A stretch of DNA of 16,570 nucleotides, taken from the NCBI GenBank assembly GCA_013336025.1, contig JAAXUM010000007.1, positions 1 to 16,570 on the forward strand. Direction: 5' to 3'. The notes under the pieces are model-generated. The model made no database searches, was not told where the DNA came from, and saw only the letters and a program-made list of their open reading frames with translations. A program made the position numbers and the translations under genes. Positions 16,467 through 16,570 of the stretch are shown one piece after another. This DNA is from Chlorobiaceae bacterium (GTDB lineage Bacteria; Bacteroidota; Chlorobiia; Chlorobiales; Chlorobiaceae). Position 1 is the first letter of the stretch; every line of letters begins with the position of its first letter.

Positions 16467-16570
16467 ATGCTGTTAACCGGACTGTTTGAAATAGCCCTGC
16501 CGCTCAAGAATCCGGTTCTTCAGTTTTCACTGCTTCTGTTTATCATTCTTTTTGTCCCGGTTCTGTTCAG
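16467..16570 (+). CDS. 5' end of a membrane protein, probably a Kef-type cation:proton antiporter (partial)
   Basis: ATG 16467 opens MLLTGLFEIALPLKNPVLQF, followed by hydrophobic FSLLLFIILFVPVLF to the window edge, 34 complete codons. A short amphipathic start followed by a first membrane helix of this type resembles the N-terminus of CPA2 (KefB-like) antiporters of Chlorobi and Bacteroidota, which move K+ or Na+ against protons. The call rests on this short stretch and is only probable. The ribosome site is weak (TTGAG just before the ATG). The gene is divergent from the SMR-proBA operon. Confidence 0.55.
   Translation, partial: MLLTGLFEIALPLKNPVLQFSLLLFIILFVPVLF

Overview
The window looks like chromosomal DNA of a green sulfur bacterium (Chlorobiaceae, Chlorobium/Pelodictyon type). 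The basis is inference: a short type-3 prolyl-tRNA synthetase, an hrcA-grpE-dnaJ cluster without dnaK, weak or absent Shine-Dalgarno sites at most starts, and a flavodoxin carrying a domain otherwise typical of the dark-operative protochlorophyllide reductase subunit BchB. There is no sign of phage, insertion sequence, CRISPR array, tRNA or rRNA. Most of the content is housekeeping.

Layout, left to right. (1) 1-41 is the 3' tip of an unidentified + strand gene. It is followed by an inverted repeat at 61-99, which separates it from convergent proS. (2) A minus-strand pair: an exported DUF4412-like protein (1616-2353) followed by proS (117-1562). (3) A divergent plus-strand run: prmC (2511-3416), a 198-base leader, then hrcA, grpE and dnaJ (3615-6594). 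These are the heat-shock repressor, the nucleotide exchange factor and the J-protein. A 16-bp perfect hairpin at 6623-6659 ends the cluster. (4) A minus-strand run: mpl (8674-10098), gap (7552-8556, with its own hairpin at 7497-7532) and a flavodoxin-PCP_red fusion gene (6674-7324) that has its own promoter region and a strong 17-bp palindrome. (5) A plus-strand DegT/WbpE-like sugar aminotransferase (10388-11509), divergent from mpl. (6) A tightly packed minus-strand operon, read from 16268 down to 11526: SMR efflux protein, proB, proA, LolD-type ABC ATPase and MFS transporter. (7) 16467-16570 is the 5' end of a plus-strand membrane protein, probably a Kef-type cation:proton antiporter.

How the genes work together: HrcA, GrpE and DnaJ are parts of one chaperone and regulatory module that needs DnaK encoded elsewhere. 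ProB and ProA catalyse successive steps of proline synthesis, and ProS uses the product. GapA serves glycolysis or gluconeogenesis, and in a phototroph with a reverse TCA cycle probably mainly gluconeogenesis. Mpl salvages peptidoglycan tripeptide. The remaining genes have no obvious shared pathway with their neighbours.

I found no clear new multi-gene system. The points most worth a second look are: the flavodoxin-PCP_red fusion with its palindromic operator-like site; a TTGCWGCAA motif shared by that site and the hrcA leader; a possible 10-codon minicistron coupled to dnaJ; and a near-consensus -10 box so close to the DegT start that the mRNA could be almost leaderless.
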